Shown in pieces: positions 49,424 to 62,500 of a DNA stretch of 64,000 nucleotides. This DNA is from Eunapius fragilis. Taxonomy: Eukaryota > Porifera > Demospongiae > Spongillida > Spongillidae. The notes below the pieces were generated by a model, which ran no database searches, had not been told where the DNA came from, and saw only the letters and a list, made by a program, of their open reading frames with translations. The position numbers and the translations under genes are program-made. Within the stretch, counting starts at the first letter, position 1. Each line of letters starts with the position of its first letter. The stretch lies in assembly GCA_963681505.1 (NCBI GenBank), contig OY811993.1, forward strand, positions 3,223,387-3,287,386, read 5' to 3'.

Positions 49424-50861
49424 GATAGAGACTGGTAATTTTATGTGATTGGTTGGTTTGGCATCTAAAGGGGTGGACTTGGTAACAGCTGACCTACATG
49501 CTGATCTGATTGGCTGTTTACTACCACTATAACCTCAAAAACTTTAAACCGATGTGTACAGAACCCTTCAAAGAAACTAGAAGTGATATGAGTGTGCACA
49601 TGCATAGATGTATGTTTATTAACGTGTGTACATGTGCCCATATGCATACAAATTATGTGTGTGACTCCAGTGTGTACTCATTTTCATACAATTTGCTTGG
49701 TTTGATGTTTAAGTTCCATTACAACACACATGTCACACACACCCATTGGTTAATATATTGCTTATTTCTTGTTCACAATAAATACATTCCACAGGATCTC
49801 TACATGCATATGCCAATACATGCACACCCATACACCCTACACACATGCACACATCACATGCACACACATGCTTGCCCCTACATCATGCACACACACATGT
49901 ACAGACATGCACACACACATGTACACACATGCACACGCATACACTATATGCACACCCACATGCACACATACACCCATGCATTAAGCCAACATGTCACCTC
50001 TCCTCCTCCAATAGAAATGTGCAAACCAAATGGAGTGTTATGTTAACAGTTTAGGTAGTACCATACGAATGTGCAAGGTGGTATAAATTATTATAAGCAC
50101 AGCCCTTCACGCACAACTCCCCCAAATCCGAGTACATTTAATCCCTCTATGGGGTGCATGTGTATGAGTCAGCAGTCTGCATAGGTGTGAGTATTCATTC
50201 TAAATAATGCACTACTGAGTACTTGGAGCCTCACAGGGCCACTTGCATGAGACATGGGAACCATCCCATTCCAGGTACCACTCCTTGGAGGCCTGGGCAC
50301 TAGGATAACTCCAGGGGACTGAGGGATCTCTAGGTCCAATTGGTCATCACCCTCTTTATGTAGCCACAGGTGCCCAACACATGGATGTTTATAGATACCA
50401 TTAGTCAGCAACTTCAAGGCTATTTACAGTTTGATTGGCACACTATACGGAGCTATAAGAATACTCATGTGGCATCCAAAGGGTTAACTACTAAACAGCA
50501 GTAATGTGACCCCTTTTTGGCCCCTCCCCTCTTCCCATGTAGGCCTGTGTATGTACATGTGACACCTCTTTGGCCCCTCCCTTCTTCTTCTGTAGAACTG
50601 CCTTGGCTTTGCTTATGTAATCTGTAAAATCTACTGACCTTAATTGTAGAAATAACTTTCGGTGCATCGCTCACGGCCCTCAATACTAGTATTATCTCTG
50701 TCTATAGGCCCATGCAGACCAAATACTCCTTAGTTGTGATGTATAAAGCTAGGGCCTGGTCCATGAGAGATGGGACATAAATCGCTAAGGGTTGCCATGC
50801 AATGTCATGTCATGTTCATTAACATGTGAACTCCCCCATACATGGGCATTGATCAGTTTTA

Positions 50862-50916
50862 GGTCCTAAACCATATTATAGTTTAGTACCTAAACCATGG
50901 TTTAGGACCTAAACAC
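50862..50916. repeat. Inverted repeat TTTAGGTCCTAAACCAT
   Basis: TTTTAGGTCCTAAACCAT returns inverted as ATGGTTTAGGACCTAAA after about 20 bp that include another TTTAGTACCTAAACC half. Small foldback. Confidence 0.7.
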
Positions 50917-51618
50917 TTGTCATGTTCAGCTTACTACTATAATTTTCATAATCTAGACTCAGAAATTTCCAGATGTTGTTGAGACAGTGTTGGGTACGAA
51001 ATTCTGAGATGCCAAGTTGAGCATTAATACTTATTATGCACAATGGAACTATGGCACTAGCTGCCTGAGTGCAAAATAATACTGTAACCACAACATCGAT
51101 CACCTCAAATTCAACATCACCAATGGGGGTGCCTCTCTTAAAGAACTACAAATACATGGATGTGCATCAAATAGAATAATACACAGACCTACAATATTGG
51201 TATCTCTTTGTTATGACCTGTAGCGGGAGTGGCCAGTTAAGGCCTCCCATGCAGTTTCTGGAGAATGCTGTAGGGCTCCATATATATTTTCATATATTCT
51301 TTTACGCCTATTTTTTTCTGCACCTAGCTGTATACGGCATGTCAGCCAGTCCGACCACCATCTAATAAAGTTTCTCTCAGCGTATCTATATTACATACAT
51401 GTATTCGATACACAAATGATTTCTGGGCACGAGATTGCTGCATGGCGCTGCGTCATCGATCGTTGCGCTGCGCGTGACCGACTTTGGCACCCGCCTGACA
51501 AACAAAGCGCCTCCTCAGCGCCGCAGCGCGCGTCCACACGGGGAAATTCCCCAAATACAAAACTTGTTTAGCAGTTCAGTCCGCCTTGCAAGTCTACTAG
51601 TCTAGTCTTGCACACAGC

Positions 51619-52557
51619 ATGTGCGACGAATACTATTCCGGTTATGTATATAGTATTTTGGGCTTCGTTGCCTTTTTGGTATGCATTATCGGCATCCTTA
51701 TGCCGTTATGCGATAAAACCGACACTCTGAGAAACCAGTTGCGTGAAATTGTACTATATCGCTTGTACGTATACCAGGTGGCGGCTAGTGCTCTGTTCTC
51801 CTTCGTCTTGATTTTTCAACGTTTGGCTTTCCACTTTGACTTCAACGGCTCCACTGGTCAGTGCGCCTTCATAGCATTCCTTGATCAGTTCACCCAGTGT
51901 CTGAAGCTCACTCTGCTCGCGGGAGTCACGGGGTACTTAGCTTGGAGTATCCGCCACACGTTCCAGTTCACAGCTATTAACGAGGTGATCTATATTGTGG
52001 TATCTATAATGATTGCAGGAGTCATTGCAAGCATTCCTGTCTTCACCAACACTTATGGGGCTGCGGGTGGCTGGTGCTGGATACAAAGCGTCAAGGTCAA
52101 CTGTTCTGGATTCATTGAAAGCACGGATAATTTCGACAGTGGTACCAGCGAGCAATTCGCTCTCTGGTATGTACCCGCCATTCTTTTGTGTCTTCTAGGA
52201 ACGCTTGTCCTCAGTATTATTGCCTGCAGAGCAAACGAATATCAAAATGTAGGGAGAAACGAAAACAGTAGAGATTTTTCCGTAACCATGGAACATCTAT
52301 GGGCCCTGCTATCATATCAGATATGTTTTTGTGTATTTCTAATCGTTCCATTCTTATACAGGATCATTTCGGCCCACCGTTTCCGACACCCTGCTAAGTC
52401 ATCGCTTTTTAATTCGTCAAATATCTTTCAAGTATTGGCTGCAATCTGTGCACCCCTTTGGAGCCTATCTTCAGGGATTATCCTTGTGGTTTACAATATT
52501 TGGAAGCTGAAACGCGATAACAATATACCTATAACCAGAGAATCATTATCATGTTAG
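51619..52557 (+). CDS. Single-exon seven-transmembrane receptor, cAMP-receptor/GPR157-like
   Basis: An uninterrupted 312-residue ORF that starts MCDEYYSGYV and ends RESLSC. Seven hydrophobic segments are visible at about residues 10-30, 48-66, 83-108, 120-141, 181-203, 227-250 and 268-294. A Cys at the top of TM3 (QCAF, residue 82) pairs logically with Cys153 in the second extracellular loop motif GAAGGWCWI. G-x-GGWCWI at this place is typical of the cAMP-receptor-like/GPR157 group between class B and Dictyostelium CAR receptors. N-C-S at 161 is a possible glycosylation site. The charged C-terminal tail after TM7 is short, about 18 residues. The ligand cannot be inferred. Having no introns in an intron-rich genome suggests a retrocopy or a lineage in which such receptors are single-exon. 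The upstream 200 bp contain no clear splice acceptor. Confidence 0.85.
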   Translation: MCDEYYSGYVYSILGFVAFLVCIIGILMPLCDKTDTLRNQLREIVLYRLYVYQVAASALFSFVLIFQRLAFHFDFNGSTGQCAFIAFLDQFTQCLKLTLLAGVTGYLAWSIRHTFQFTAINEVIYIVVSIMIAGVIASIPVFTNTYGAAGGWCWIQSVKVNCSGFIESTDNFDSGTSEQFALWYVPAILLCLLGTLVLSIIACRANEYQNVGRNENSRDFSVTMEHLWALLSYQICFCVFLIVPFLYRIISAHRFRHPAKSSLFNSSNIFQVLAAICAPLWSLSSGIILVVYNIWKLKRDNNIPITRESLSC

Positions 52558-53128
52558 GCATTTATGCATGTATTTAGAAACTGATGTAAACATTGTGGAA
52601 ATTCGTTGTAACCACCATTTATAAATTACATCAAAATTGTACTTTTACAATGTGGGAAATTTTTTACTATCCATGCTACTACAAATGTTGTATCAAGGAT
52701 TGCAATGATAGTTCATGTATCCGAGGCACTATACTACTGTACTATTACAACCGTCAGCCCAAAGAGTAATTTTATGGTGTTGCCATAGTTACGCTTCTGC
52801 TCCCTCGTGCCCAACATGAAAATTAAAATATGTAAGGTCAAAGAAAAGAACGATGTCCTTCAACAATCCCAAGCCTATGTACATATGTGGGTGTGCATTT
52901 GTGCCTACATGTACCTTTATCTGATTGCGGATACTTGTCTATTTTTTATTACAGGGCTAAATAACGAACATGGTATCTCCCAGCTTGCTAAGTGATGAAG
53001 AGAAGCTTATTGTGACCGTCTGAATATTGTACTGACACCTGCGCTCTCTTCAGGATAGTATAATGTTATAATGTTATAGTGCGCATGCGCACCAGCGCAT
53101 TCTTTTTAATGTCTTGGTGATACACTAC
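52558..53128. other. GPCR 3' flank
   Basis: AT-rich sequence after the receptor stop codon, presumably 3' UTR and intergenic. No further ORF supported. Confidence 0.4.
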
Positions 53129-55605
53129 AGGTCGGTGCATTCTGTTTATGAAAGGTTTTAAGGTAGTAGTACCCATAACGTGGTTTTTTTGGAAAAAAAG
53201 TTGGTAAGATCCACCTTATTGTTTAAGATATGCCACCTTGATATCATTTGGATAAGTAACGTATTTAACCGAGCGCAATGCCTTAAACTTTGGCATCCGC
53301 CATCTTGTAATTAACAAAAGCAATTAATTTTGTTGTTGATTCTTCTGCTCGCAAGATGAATGTGAAAAATAAAAGAATGCATTATTTATATTTAAAAAAA
53401 TAATCCTACTGCGTTCATGTTAGAAAAAAATCAAATACATTACATGCGTTTTCAATGTACAGACGTCTATGGATGTCCGAAATTGCTGGACATGTGTATA
53501 TATGTAAGTAAACAAATGAGCAACACAACTCAGTATTCAGTGTGCATGCACGAAAGGTATAACACTGCGTGAACTGGAGGGTTAAAACGATTGCATGTCA
53601 TCCCAATTCGTGGATCTCGACCTCCTCACATCAATATGCCTCCTGTATGAAAATATTTGTTCCCGATTCAGTCAATGCATATATCCTTATTGCATGTAGA
53701 CAATTTGCACTCACACACACACACACACACACATGCACACACACAAGCGCGCACACACACACACACGACACACAAGTACATGCACACAATCACATACACA
53801 CATGCAAACACACACGCAGTTATGCTTGGCTCTGTGCGTGTTTCTTTTTAATTGATGTCTAGGCCTGTTTCCCCGGTGTGGTATAGTCTCGTACCCAGAC
53901 CACACTCGCAGCTGCGGATGGATTACTACGCGAGAAGTGGTCTGGAACAAAATTGGTTCTAGGTACGTTCGTAACAGTAGTGGCGTCATTGGGTGTAAGT
54001 GTCGCGGCAACACTCATTAACGGTGTCATAAGTCAATAAGTTTGTAGCCACAAATGAATAGATGCAAGTTGTGCGATGCTCTGTCACGAAAATTTTGGTC
54101 CGCCGAAAATTATGGTCCCGGACCAAAATTTTTGGAAATAATTGGTCCGGGCGGACCAATATTATCAGAAAATTTTGGTCCGGGTAAGTAAAAATTGGTC
54201 CGGACCCCCATTTACATGTAAAACAGACGAATCATCTCAAACACAACTCTAAACCCTGAACTCAGCTAGTGGGTGAACAGTAGGGTAGCTGCTTTTCTAA
54301 GCTACGTACGAAGGCTATATGGAACAGTAGGCCTGGTTCTGCGCGCCCCAGGTTAAAGCGGATTGGCCTTCCGGTCGCGATCGGACCAGTTCCCACTTGT
54401 TTTTTCCAATTCATGTACACGTCATAAACAGTGATATTCACGGCTGCAGACCTGCCTGGCCGGATCCCAGCTGCGCAGTTTGTCAGACCGGACCTAATTC
54501 CTGATGGATTTCAAAAAATAATTAATTCCTCAGCTGACATCTTGTTCAGAACTCTGCTTCGTCACAGGGGGAAACTATAGGCGCTCGATGCAACGCAAAC
54601 GGGCCGCAAACCTCGTTACAAATATCTATGAATCGATCAAAACTCGATAACACAGCTAGAGCCGGAGTATATGTACAAACTGGTTTATCCGTTTGGCGCT
54701 TCGCCCGGCCATCATGCCCTCGTGCATACAGCTAGCATACACTACGATATCAAACTACTGTGTTTGGCTACGTGAAGCCTCTATAAACCGGCTGTAGGGC
54801 TACTTCCAACATCCGGACCAGAATTTTCAGCCCGGACCATAATTTCTGGTAAGTTTGGTCCGGGCGGACCAAAATTTTCAGCGATAATTTTGGTCCCGGA
54901 CCTAAATTACCGCGGACCAATTTTCCAGTGACAGCTCCCGTTTAAAAAGCAGGAATAGGAGAGCAGAGCGGTTTTAATGAGTTTAGCGATCGAGACAACT
55001 TTTAAAAAGGAATCTGGGAGAGAGTACGAATCAGGATATTTGTGTACAAGGTGCTTTGACTCGATCAAGAAGTACTTGGCACTGCAAGAAAAATTGGAGA
55101 GCATTAGAAAGGACCTGCCTCTGTCTGCACATTAAATGGAATCGTCTGCGCATTAAATGGAATAGCCTAATACTTACATTAATGCAATCAAGGGTGAAAC
55201 GACCACCACGATACTACCAATTCAACGCGTTTGTAGACTGAGGTAATCGAACGCATAGGGTAGCACAGAGGAGCATAACGACTTCCATGAAGCTTTGAAT
55301 AGATCTGTTCTGGTCTGGACGAATCGTCGCATAGCCCAGCTGTTGAGACGCCTGAATTATCGCATTGTCGAGCTCCAGGTTTGACACAGCCATCAACTGC
55401 TCAATGAATAATGAAATGCTATTACCAATTGGAATGTGACGTCACGGAGCACCTGCATTCTGATTGTACGGTTAAAATCCGCCCGGGTTACGCAGTTTCC
55501 CAGACCACTTCTCGCGCAGCGGTGATGTAATCCATCCTCAGCTGCGTGGGTACGAGACTAGGTGTGGTACTCAGTGAGCTACTCCTTAAGCGAAGGCAGG
55601 CCCGT
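53129..55605 (-). repeat. Third copy of the inverted-duplication arm, without the LamG gene
   Basis: Begins GGTCGGTGCATTCT near 53129, which is the sequence just 5' of LamG exon 1 in both arms. It is interrupted to about 53490, then follows the arm from TATGTAAGTAAACAAATGAG through the CA tract, CCCAGACCACACTCGCAGCT, GTGTCGCGGCAACACTCATT, AATCGAACGCATAGGGTAGC to AAGCGAAGGCAG near 55605. Orientation equals that of the left arm. It includes blocks (36000-36600 equivalents) that the left arm lacks. Confidence 0.85.
54082..54933. mobile_element. 852-bp inverted-repeat transposon inside the third arm copy
   Basis: Ends TGTCACGAAAATTTTGGTCC and GGACCAATTTTCCAGTGACA are inverted. GCTC is duplicated at 54078-54081 and 54934-54937. 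The matching place in the right arm (36457-36460, inverse) has a single GAGC and no insert. Both ends carry clusters of inverted GGTCCG/CGGACC motifs (54105-54220 and 54815-54925), likely transposase binding sites. No long ORF, so non-autonomous. Confidence 0.88.
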
Positions 55606-56221
55606 AGGCTGGTTGTTAACTCGGGGGGTTCCTTAATCATTAAACCTGGAACTCCTATATTATACATAATTAATACGACCTGAATCACTGAATCCCGCGG
55701 ACAACCCCTCCCCCCACTGTCACACACAGGACACACCAGAGGTGGATGCACTTTGTTTACGCAACCGATACTGATACGAAGGAAGAGATTGACTGTGTGC
55801 AGTTATTGTATCTCTAGCCGGAAGACCCATGCATGAAGAACCACTATCAACACATGCAATATGAAGTTTGCAATTCACATAAAAAATAAAGCAATCGTAC
55901 TTTTCTTAGTATGGGTCTTATCTAAGCAGAGCTCGACAATGCTTTGATCTCCCATTCAGCTTGCTTCAGACAATCGTTTTCTGGCACCAAATCGCTGGAC
56001 GTAGATAGGACCAAAGAGTGACGCATAGGACAGTTCTCCTGATAAAAAACAAGCCCTATGCTTAAGTGTTACTTTATTCGAGTTCAAAGTTTTATACGGC
56101 ATTGAATGCGAGGAGGACCATACGTTGCAATAGAACTAAAACAGTACTTTACGCCTACATGTAGGCGCTTGTTCGATTGATCATTAAGCCGAAGTGGAAA
56201 TAGAGGCAAATGTGCGTATAT
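55606..56221. other. No gene recognised
   Basis: Intergenic sequence, no repeats of note. Confidence 0.4.
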
Positions 56222-56378
56222 CATAGGGGATAAAAATCGTGTTCCGGACCTTGGGTTTATCCTGGGATCTGTTCCATCAAATATAATATCCACTGTTGAC
56301 TTAGGCACTTTGAATACGTTTGATGGAACAGATCCCAAGGTAAAACCCAAGGTCCGGAACACGATTTTTTCCCCTGTG
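56222..56378. mobile_element. 157-bp foldback MITE with TATAT flanks
   Basis: CATAGGGGATAAAAATCGTG, TTCCGGACCTTGGGTTTA and CCTGGGATCTGTTCCATCAA return inverted on the right. TATAT occurs at 56217-56221 and 56379-56383 as a probable target duplication. Confidence 0.82.
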
Positions 56379-57535
56379 TATATTTTGGCGAAACCGTTCA
56401 ACGGACGATATGCAAATCTAATTTATTTATAAGAACAACAAATATATTATTTAATACCCCTAGGGGTTAAACTAGTTAAAGTGTAGGATGGCCGGAACTA
56501 ATCCGTGAAATGCGGGGGGGGGGGGGGGGGGGGGGGGGTTCCCAGGAACCCAGGGAACCCCTCCAGCCTACGGGCCTGATAATTCTGATGTACTTACACA
56601 CTGTGGGAATTGGCTGTGTAAATATTTTACAGTACATGTAAAATAATCAAAGAAACTTACCCACTAAGCACAAAGAATAAGTAGAGATGTTGTGATGTAA
56701 ACATATTATATTGTATCAGGCATGTGTTGATTAGTTTTGCCATTGGCTCACCAGAGTGCACTGAGAAGCCCATCATAGGAGATTTTTAAACGGTTATATA
56801 TTTTCATTTAATTTGTTGATGTTACCACATACACATGTCGCCCAGTGTTCATGGAGTGATGAGAGAAAGGAACATGTCAGGTATAAACCTAATTATCCCG
56901 CAAGAAAGGGGGCAACTTAAAAACAATTCTGTATATCACTTTACTGTCCTTTTAAAAATGCAGTTGCTTTGTCGTTGTTGAATCTCATTATGACCCTTCG
57001 TTACATATTTATACATACAGTACGTGGGAGTACAGAGAAGGGCAAAAAGAAAAAAAGGTAGAACCGATTTTAGAGCAATTTCTGCCGAGCGCGCGAATCG
57101 GTATTGACAATTCGCGAATAAGAAAAACAGACTCTGCTGTTTCGACTAAAGCAAATTCTGAAATCGGTTATATAGCAGATAGTACCAAATGCATGGTGGA
57201 CTGAATAGGTAATCGCAAAAAACCCACTGATAAAATTAGTTACATCTCTATTAAAAAGTAATCTTGGTTACCGTCATTGTTACTCTGCCATACACAACGG
57301 AAAAAGTGACCAGCAGTTCAGCATCCTGATGGTAGGGTGAGCGAATTGTTTCCGTGATTTATGTACTGATGCCTGGCCCACATGTCTGGTGGTTTGAAAT
57401 TCAATACCGGTTCATTAAAACACCCGCCAATGTTAATTCAACACCCACGAAGTAGTTCATTAACACATACCAATGTTGCACAGCTAAATTTGTATGCAAC
57501 TAGTTTGGTGTAAGAGCATTTGTTGTTGTTGTTGT

Positions 57536-57569
<34 letters not shown>

Positions 57570-57586
57570 TGTGTGTGTTTGTGCGC

Positions 57587-57624
<38 letters not shown>

Positions 57625-58330
57625 GATGAAGTGTGAGGATGAGTGTGAGGCATGAGGAGTGATGGATGAGTGAGGGGACATGGGCATACGATACTTACCA
57701 TGTGGGACATGTGTTGATGGTGGGGTAGTGAGGAAAATGAGTCCAATACACACCCAGTGATGGTCGAATGGTAGTGAGAGGATTGGTCCAGGCCCATCAG
57801 GTCTAGTGTTTAAAATGTTTTCTTTTTAAATGGAACAAAAAATGCACATGTTCAAAAAAAAAATGCACGAATGTTCTTAGACTTTGTCTCTTTGCTGTTC
57901 CTGTTGGTGCATCTGATTTTTTAGTGTTTTCTGGGCCATATCATCTTAGTTCTTCAGGCACTTCCTCTTGCTCCAGCCCGTGTCTGGTTGCCTCTTCTTC
58001 ATCTGCATCAGGAAGTAAAATTGTATAATGGCTTGATATCCTCGGTTGTACTTCCTCTAAGGGGTTACAAACAACAGGAACCTCAAAGAATATCAGACAC
58101 TTGTTATATGGTGTGAGTTGAGATCTCCCTTAGGATTGGTCCTAGTTTCAAAGCTAGACCTCAGTATCGAACTTAATTACCACTCGTACTTTGTACGGCA
58201 TGGCCATGAAAAGGTACAAACCTTAGTGTCTAACTTAGCTATCATCGTACTTTGTACCCTGCGATAGGTAGTAGCTTTCAAAGGTAGACATTAAAATTTA
58301 GTATCAGTTTTAACTACCGCTGCACTATGT
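56379..58330. other. No gene recognised; GT tract
   Basis: Holds a poly-G run (56513-56538), a (GT)n tract (57535-57621) and a diverged two-copy block ATCGTACTTTGTAC near 58180-58260. No supported ORF. Confidence 0.45.
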
Positions 58331-58570
58331 CCCCTCATTCCTCACCCCCCCCCCTTGCCTATGTCTCTGAGGGGACATGGGCATGGTGGGTGTGAGGGAG
58401 GAGGGAACATGAGGTTGAGGGATGAGGGGACATGGAGGGTGTGAGGGATGAGGGGACATGCAGGGTGTGATGGAGGAGGGGACATGGGGGTGTGAGGGAT
58501 GAGGGGACATGCAGGGTGTGAGGGAGGAGGGGACGTGGGTGTGAGGGATGAGGGGACATGCAGGGAAAGG
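58330..58570. repeat. GTGAGGGATGAGGGGACATG minisatellite
   Basis: Irregular 30-34 bp units, about seven copies; a related block lies near 57620-57690. Confidence 0.85.
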
Positions 58571-58876
58571 ACATGAGCATGTATATATACATATGAAAAG
58601 CATGCTCCTTCTAAGGCAATCCAGACGAGTCTGCCTGCTGTATGCATTTGGGTACAACAATGTTCATGACACAAATAGAAGGCGTCTGCTCATGACAGCT
58701 AGCATGCAAATGTTGAATTTAATCAAGCTGCAACGGTAAAGAAGAAAAGCTTGGCGTGCGAATTTTTCCACCCATGCAACAAGTAGCAGCAAATGTTCCT
58801 TGTGTGTATCATGCTGTGAGGGTTACACAATACATCATACATGATCTTTAAAATGAAGGAAACAAGGAATCTATCC

Positions 58877-59101
58877 CTGAGAAAGTTGGTGGTGTATAGG
58901 ATTTGAAGGCAATGGTGGTGTAAAAAGGAAGTGAGTCAGTGATGATATGAAAAATTTAAAAGTCCTCTATTTAGCAATTTTTAATAGCACATGCATTGGG
59001 CGTTGCTAAATATAGGGCTTTAAAATTTTTAGTATCATCATTGATCTCTTGTACTCTACACCACCATTGCCTTCAATCCTATATACTGCCACATTTCTCA
59101 G
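58877..59101. mobile_element. 225-bp foldback element downstream of AGXT
   Basis: CTGAGAAAGTTGGTGGTGTA, GGATTTGAAGGCAATGGTGG and AAAGTCCTCTATTTAGCAA return inverted on the right side with scattered mismatches. No ORF. Confidence 0.8.
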
Positions 59102-59545
59102 CATGACATGACCTAGGCAAGAATTATGCATCTGTGCAAGATCATACATGATCATCTATGTATTTGCCATGATCATGATCACGCCACGGAGTGGACAAGA
59201 TTCTTTGGCTGGGTATGTTCTGACAAAGCTCCAGGACCGGAATGTCTGATACAAATAAAATCATTGCATTTCCCCATCGGAGGCTGAAAGAAGTGTGTTT
59301 GCAAAGAATGGGGCTCCTCTGGATGTGACATAATAATAATATGTTATGAAATTATTAAATTCATAATAGATGCAGCTGTATAGTTAAGACATAACCATAA
59401 TGGTAAAGCCTTCATTATAATTACAAAAAACTTTCTTGACATCTGTATTTCAGCGCCCGACATGCACACTGGAGCATAAAATAAACAAAAGATGCAACCA
59501 TTCACAATTTGAGTCTTCCAAAGCAATATATTCCAACACAACACA

Positions 59546-62500
59546 TCATAGTGATGATCGAAGGTGCTTCAATCCATCATCCACAGCCTTCAACATCTTC
59601 TCCACATTTTGCGGTGTTGAGTTGTTACCAAGGAGACCAATCCGCCATACCTGCATATACGCATCAAAATCAAAAAGGTCATGTGGGTACCACGCTTAAT
59701 AAAATGTCTCCCACCCCCTCCCCCTCCACAGTAATAACTAAGGAAACAAGCAGCAGTCACCTTGCTCACACATCACAAGCAGTAGCATCTCTCAGCCCAA
59801 CATATGGGGTCGAGGCAGCGAAAAGGGACCTAGTGCATATTATAAAAATTTACCAGGAAGGAGCATCAAAGTTGACGAGTGCAATTAAAATGTACGCGCA
59901 ATAAAAAATTCAGGCCACTGTAACTCCATGATGGATAGACTAATTTCCAGTACGTAAGAAAGAAGTTGTAGAGGGGTGTCTCTTAGAATATGAAATAATT
60001 TGAAAACTTGAAAAAATATTCGCTAAGTCTCTTTTTGCTGCCTCGATCCCATATCGTGCACATAGAAACGTACACCGTACTATTTTATCGATGTAATAAC
60101 CTCTGCACTACTTCGCATGTATCCATAATGAGGTTCCATCATGATGCATGCATGATTAATACAATATCTTTCACTATTTCTTAGCCTAACCAGATAATAG
60201 CATCATAAGGAAATAACAACTGATCCCATGTTTTCTCACATCAATCACAATATTTTAGAGGTTGAACCTTTTTTTTTTCTTTAAAAGATTAAATTATAAT
60301 ACATCATTCTATAAGGAAATCTGTTGTCACATGTTCTGATATCGTGGGTAGGCAGACATCATGAATGAACAATAATAACGGTATATCAGGTATTTCTACC
60401 TTGCCAGCAGTGGGTCCCAGACCACTAATCACCTCTACAGAGTGCCTACACATGAGATGAGGGACAGAAAGTTAGGCAAGCAGCACAAATTGCACGACAC
60501 ATGACACACCTCGCAAGTCACATGATACACTCATAGATCACATGACACACCACACCCATTCACTGCACACCTTTAACATCATGACGACACGCCTCGCAAA
60601 TCATTACACTTACGTTTGCGCCATGTAAGTGATGAGTGCTTTCAGGTCAATTCCAGCTGGCACCTTGATGGCCGTGACGGTGGGCAAACGTGTAGCCTGA
60701 GTGCAGGTGGTGAGGGGGGGGGGGGGTGTAAAACATTGCTGGCAGGCCCAAGATAGTGACAACGCTGCTGTGTTATGCCAACCTTGTCCTTCACTAGTAG
60801 CTCCAGACCCAGCTTCTCCAGACCCTCCCACAAGAGCTCTGCATTCTTCTTGTGCTTGCTCCAAGATTCCTCCAGACCCTGTGGTAATAGCATGACGATT
60901 CTCTTATCACATAGTGAATAGAAAACAGAAATGGATGTGACATAAATTTGTTGGAGAAGACCTACCCAACAAGCATATACTACACATACACACATACACA
61001 TAAACATAAACACATACACACATACACATACAATTAACATATACAGACATACATATATACATGCATTGGAAATATGTGAACATACATGTAATGATGAGTC
61101 ATTGATGATTGCCATTTATTTCCAGATGGGAACCCACACACACACACACACACACACACAATTTATGCAATAAATCTAAAACCTCTAGAGCTCTTAAAGG
61201 GGAAAATTCTGCTATTTATAAAACTGTACACAGCACAATGTAGGACCAAACACTGCAATGTGATCATTAGTACCTAAATTGTAGTACTAATGTTAACATG
61301 CATACCTCCTCAGCCAACATCAGGAGACTCTCCTTCAGGGAATAAAACAGACTAACAGATGGGGTGTGGTGATAGCTGGGTGGAAAGAGTATAAAACAGC
61401 AGTAGGTCACACATTCACACAAATACATGTAAAAAATTGGACGTTATTTGCCTGCTTTTATAGAACTGTCATTTAATGAAATTCACTGCTTACCCTCCTC
61501 AATCAGAAACAGCACAGGTTTGCTATGTAAGCTAACAGAATTTCCAAGTGAAGTAGTTATTTTTCCTTATGTGTGAATATGATAATGTTGTGTTGGTACT
61601 TAAACAAGTGTTGTGTATGCGTGCTGAAGGTTTGCTAGTGTTAGTACTGACGTCCATCTACATGCAATTCTTTCCATCCACACATGCTGTTAGGACCTTC
61701 AGGAGTTGTACGTACTCACATGGATTACAGGGTGCTGCCAAGCGTTCAATTTATCAGCATCTGAATGTAATTTGCTATTACCACAGGAGGACTCCACTTA
61801 CAGTCATTCAAGGACCTGATTTTACCTCATAACCCCCCCCCCCTTCCCCCTCGGTACAGTAAACCTTGGACCTTTCTCCGGTCGTGGCCACACCCACTTA
61901 CACCCTGGTTTCTCCGTCAACAGCCCAGGACTTCATTAACCAGTTCATGTCAAAGTAGAAGGATTGGACCTTGGTCTTCCTGGAGGCTAGCTTGGCCCTG
62001 TTGGTTAGATACGGACATACATAACACGGGCAAGGGACAAATCGTTCTGACCAGCTACATGCCCAACGCACCTTGCTCTGGGACCAAAGGAGATGGGGGA
62101 AGCCCCTGGAGGTGCACTGAGAACCTTCTGAGAACCACTGTAAGCGATGTCAACCTCTGGGGAAAGTTATGTCAGGGGAAGGAGGGTGTGGGAAGGAGAA
62201 AGGGTGAGGTGAAAAGGAGCAATAGAGGTCACAGGCCCAGACAATGTGACACATGATTTCCTTAAACTCCAACAAAGAAAAGAAATGCCCCCTGGCCGAC
62301 ACATTAAACATGGCAGAGATGAAACAACACTTCCGCTCACTCCATTTGTCCATGAAAAATGGTACGCCTCCAATTGACGCCACCCCATCGACCAGAAGAA
62401 GGCAACCGTGCCTAGAAAGACAGAACAGAACACCAACAGAGGAAGCATTCTGCATAGGTTTTCAGCACAGAGTCATGCATATCTTACTGACGACAGAGGT

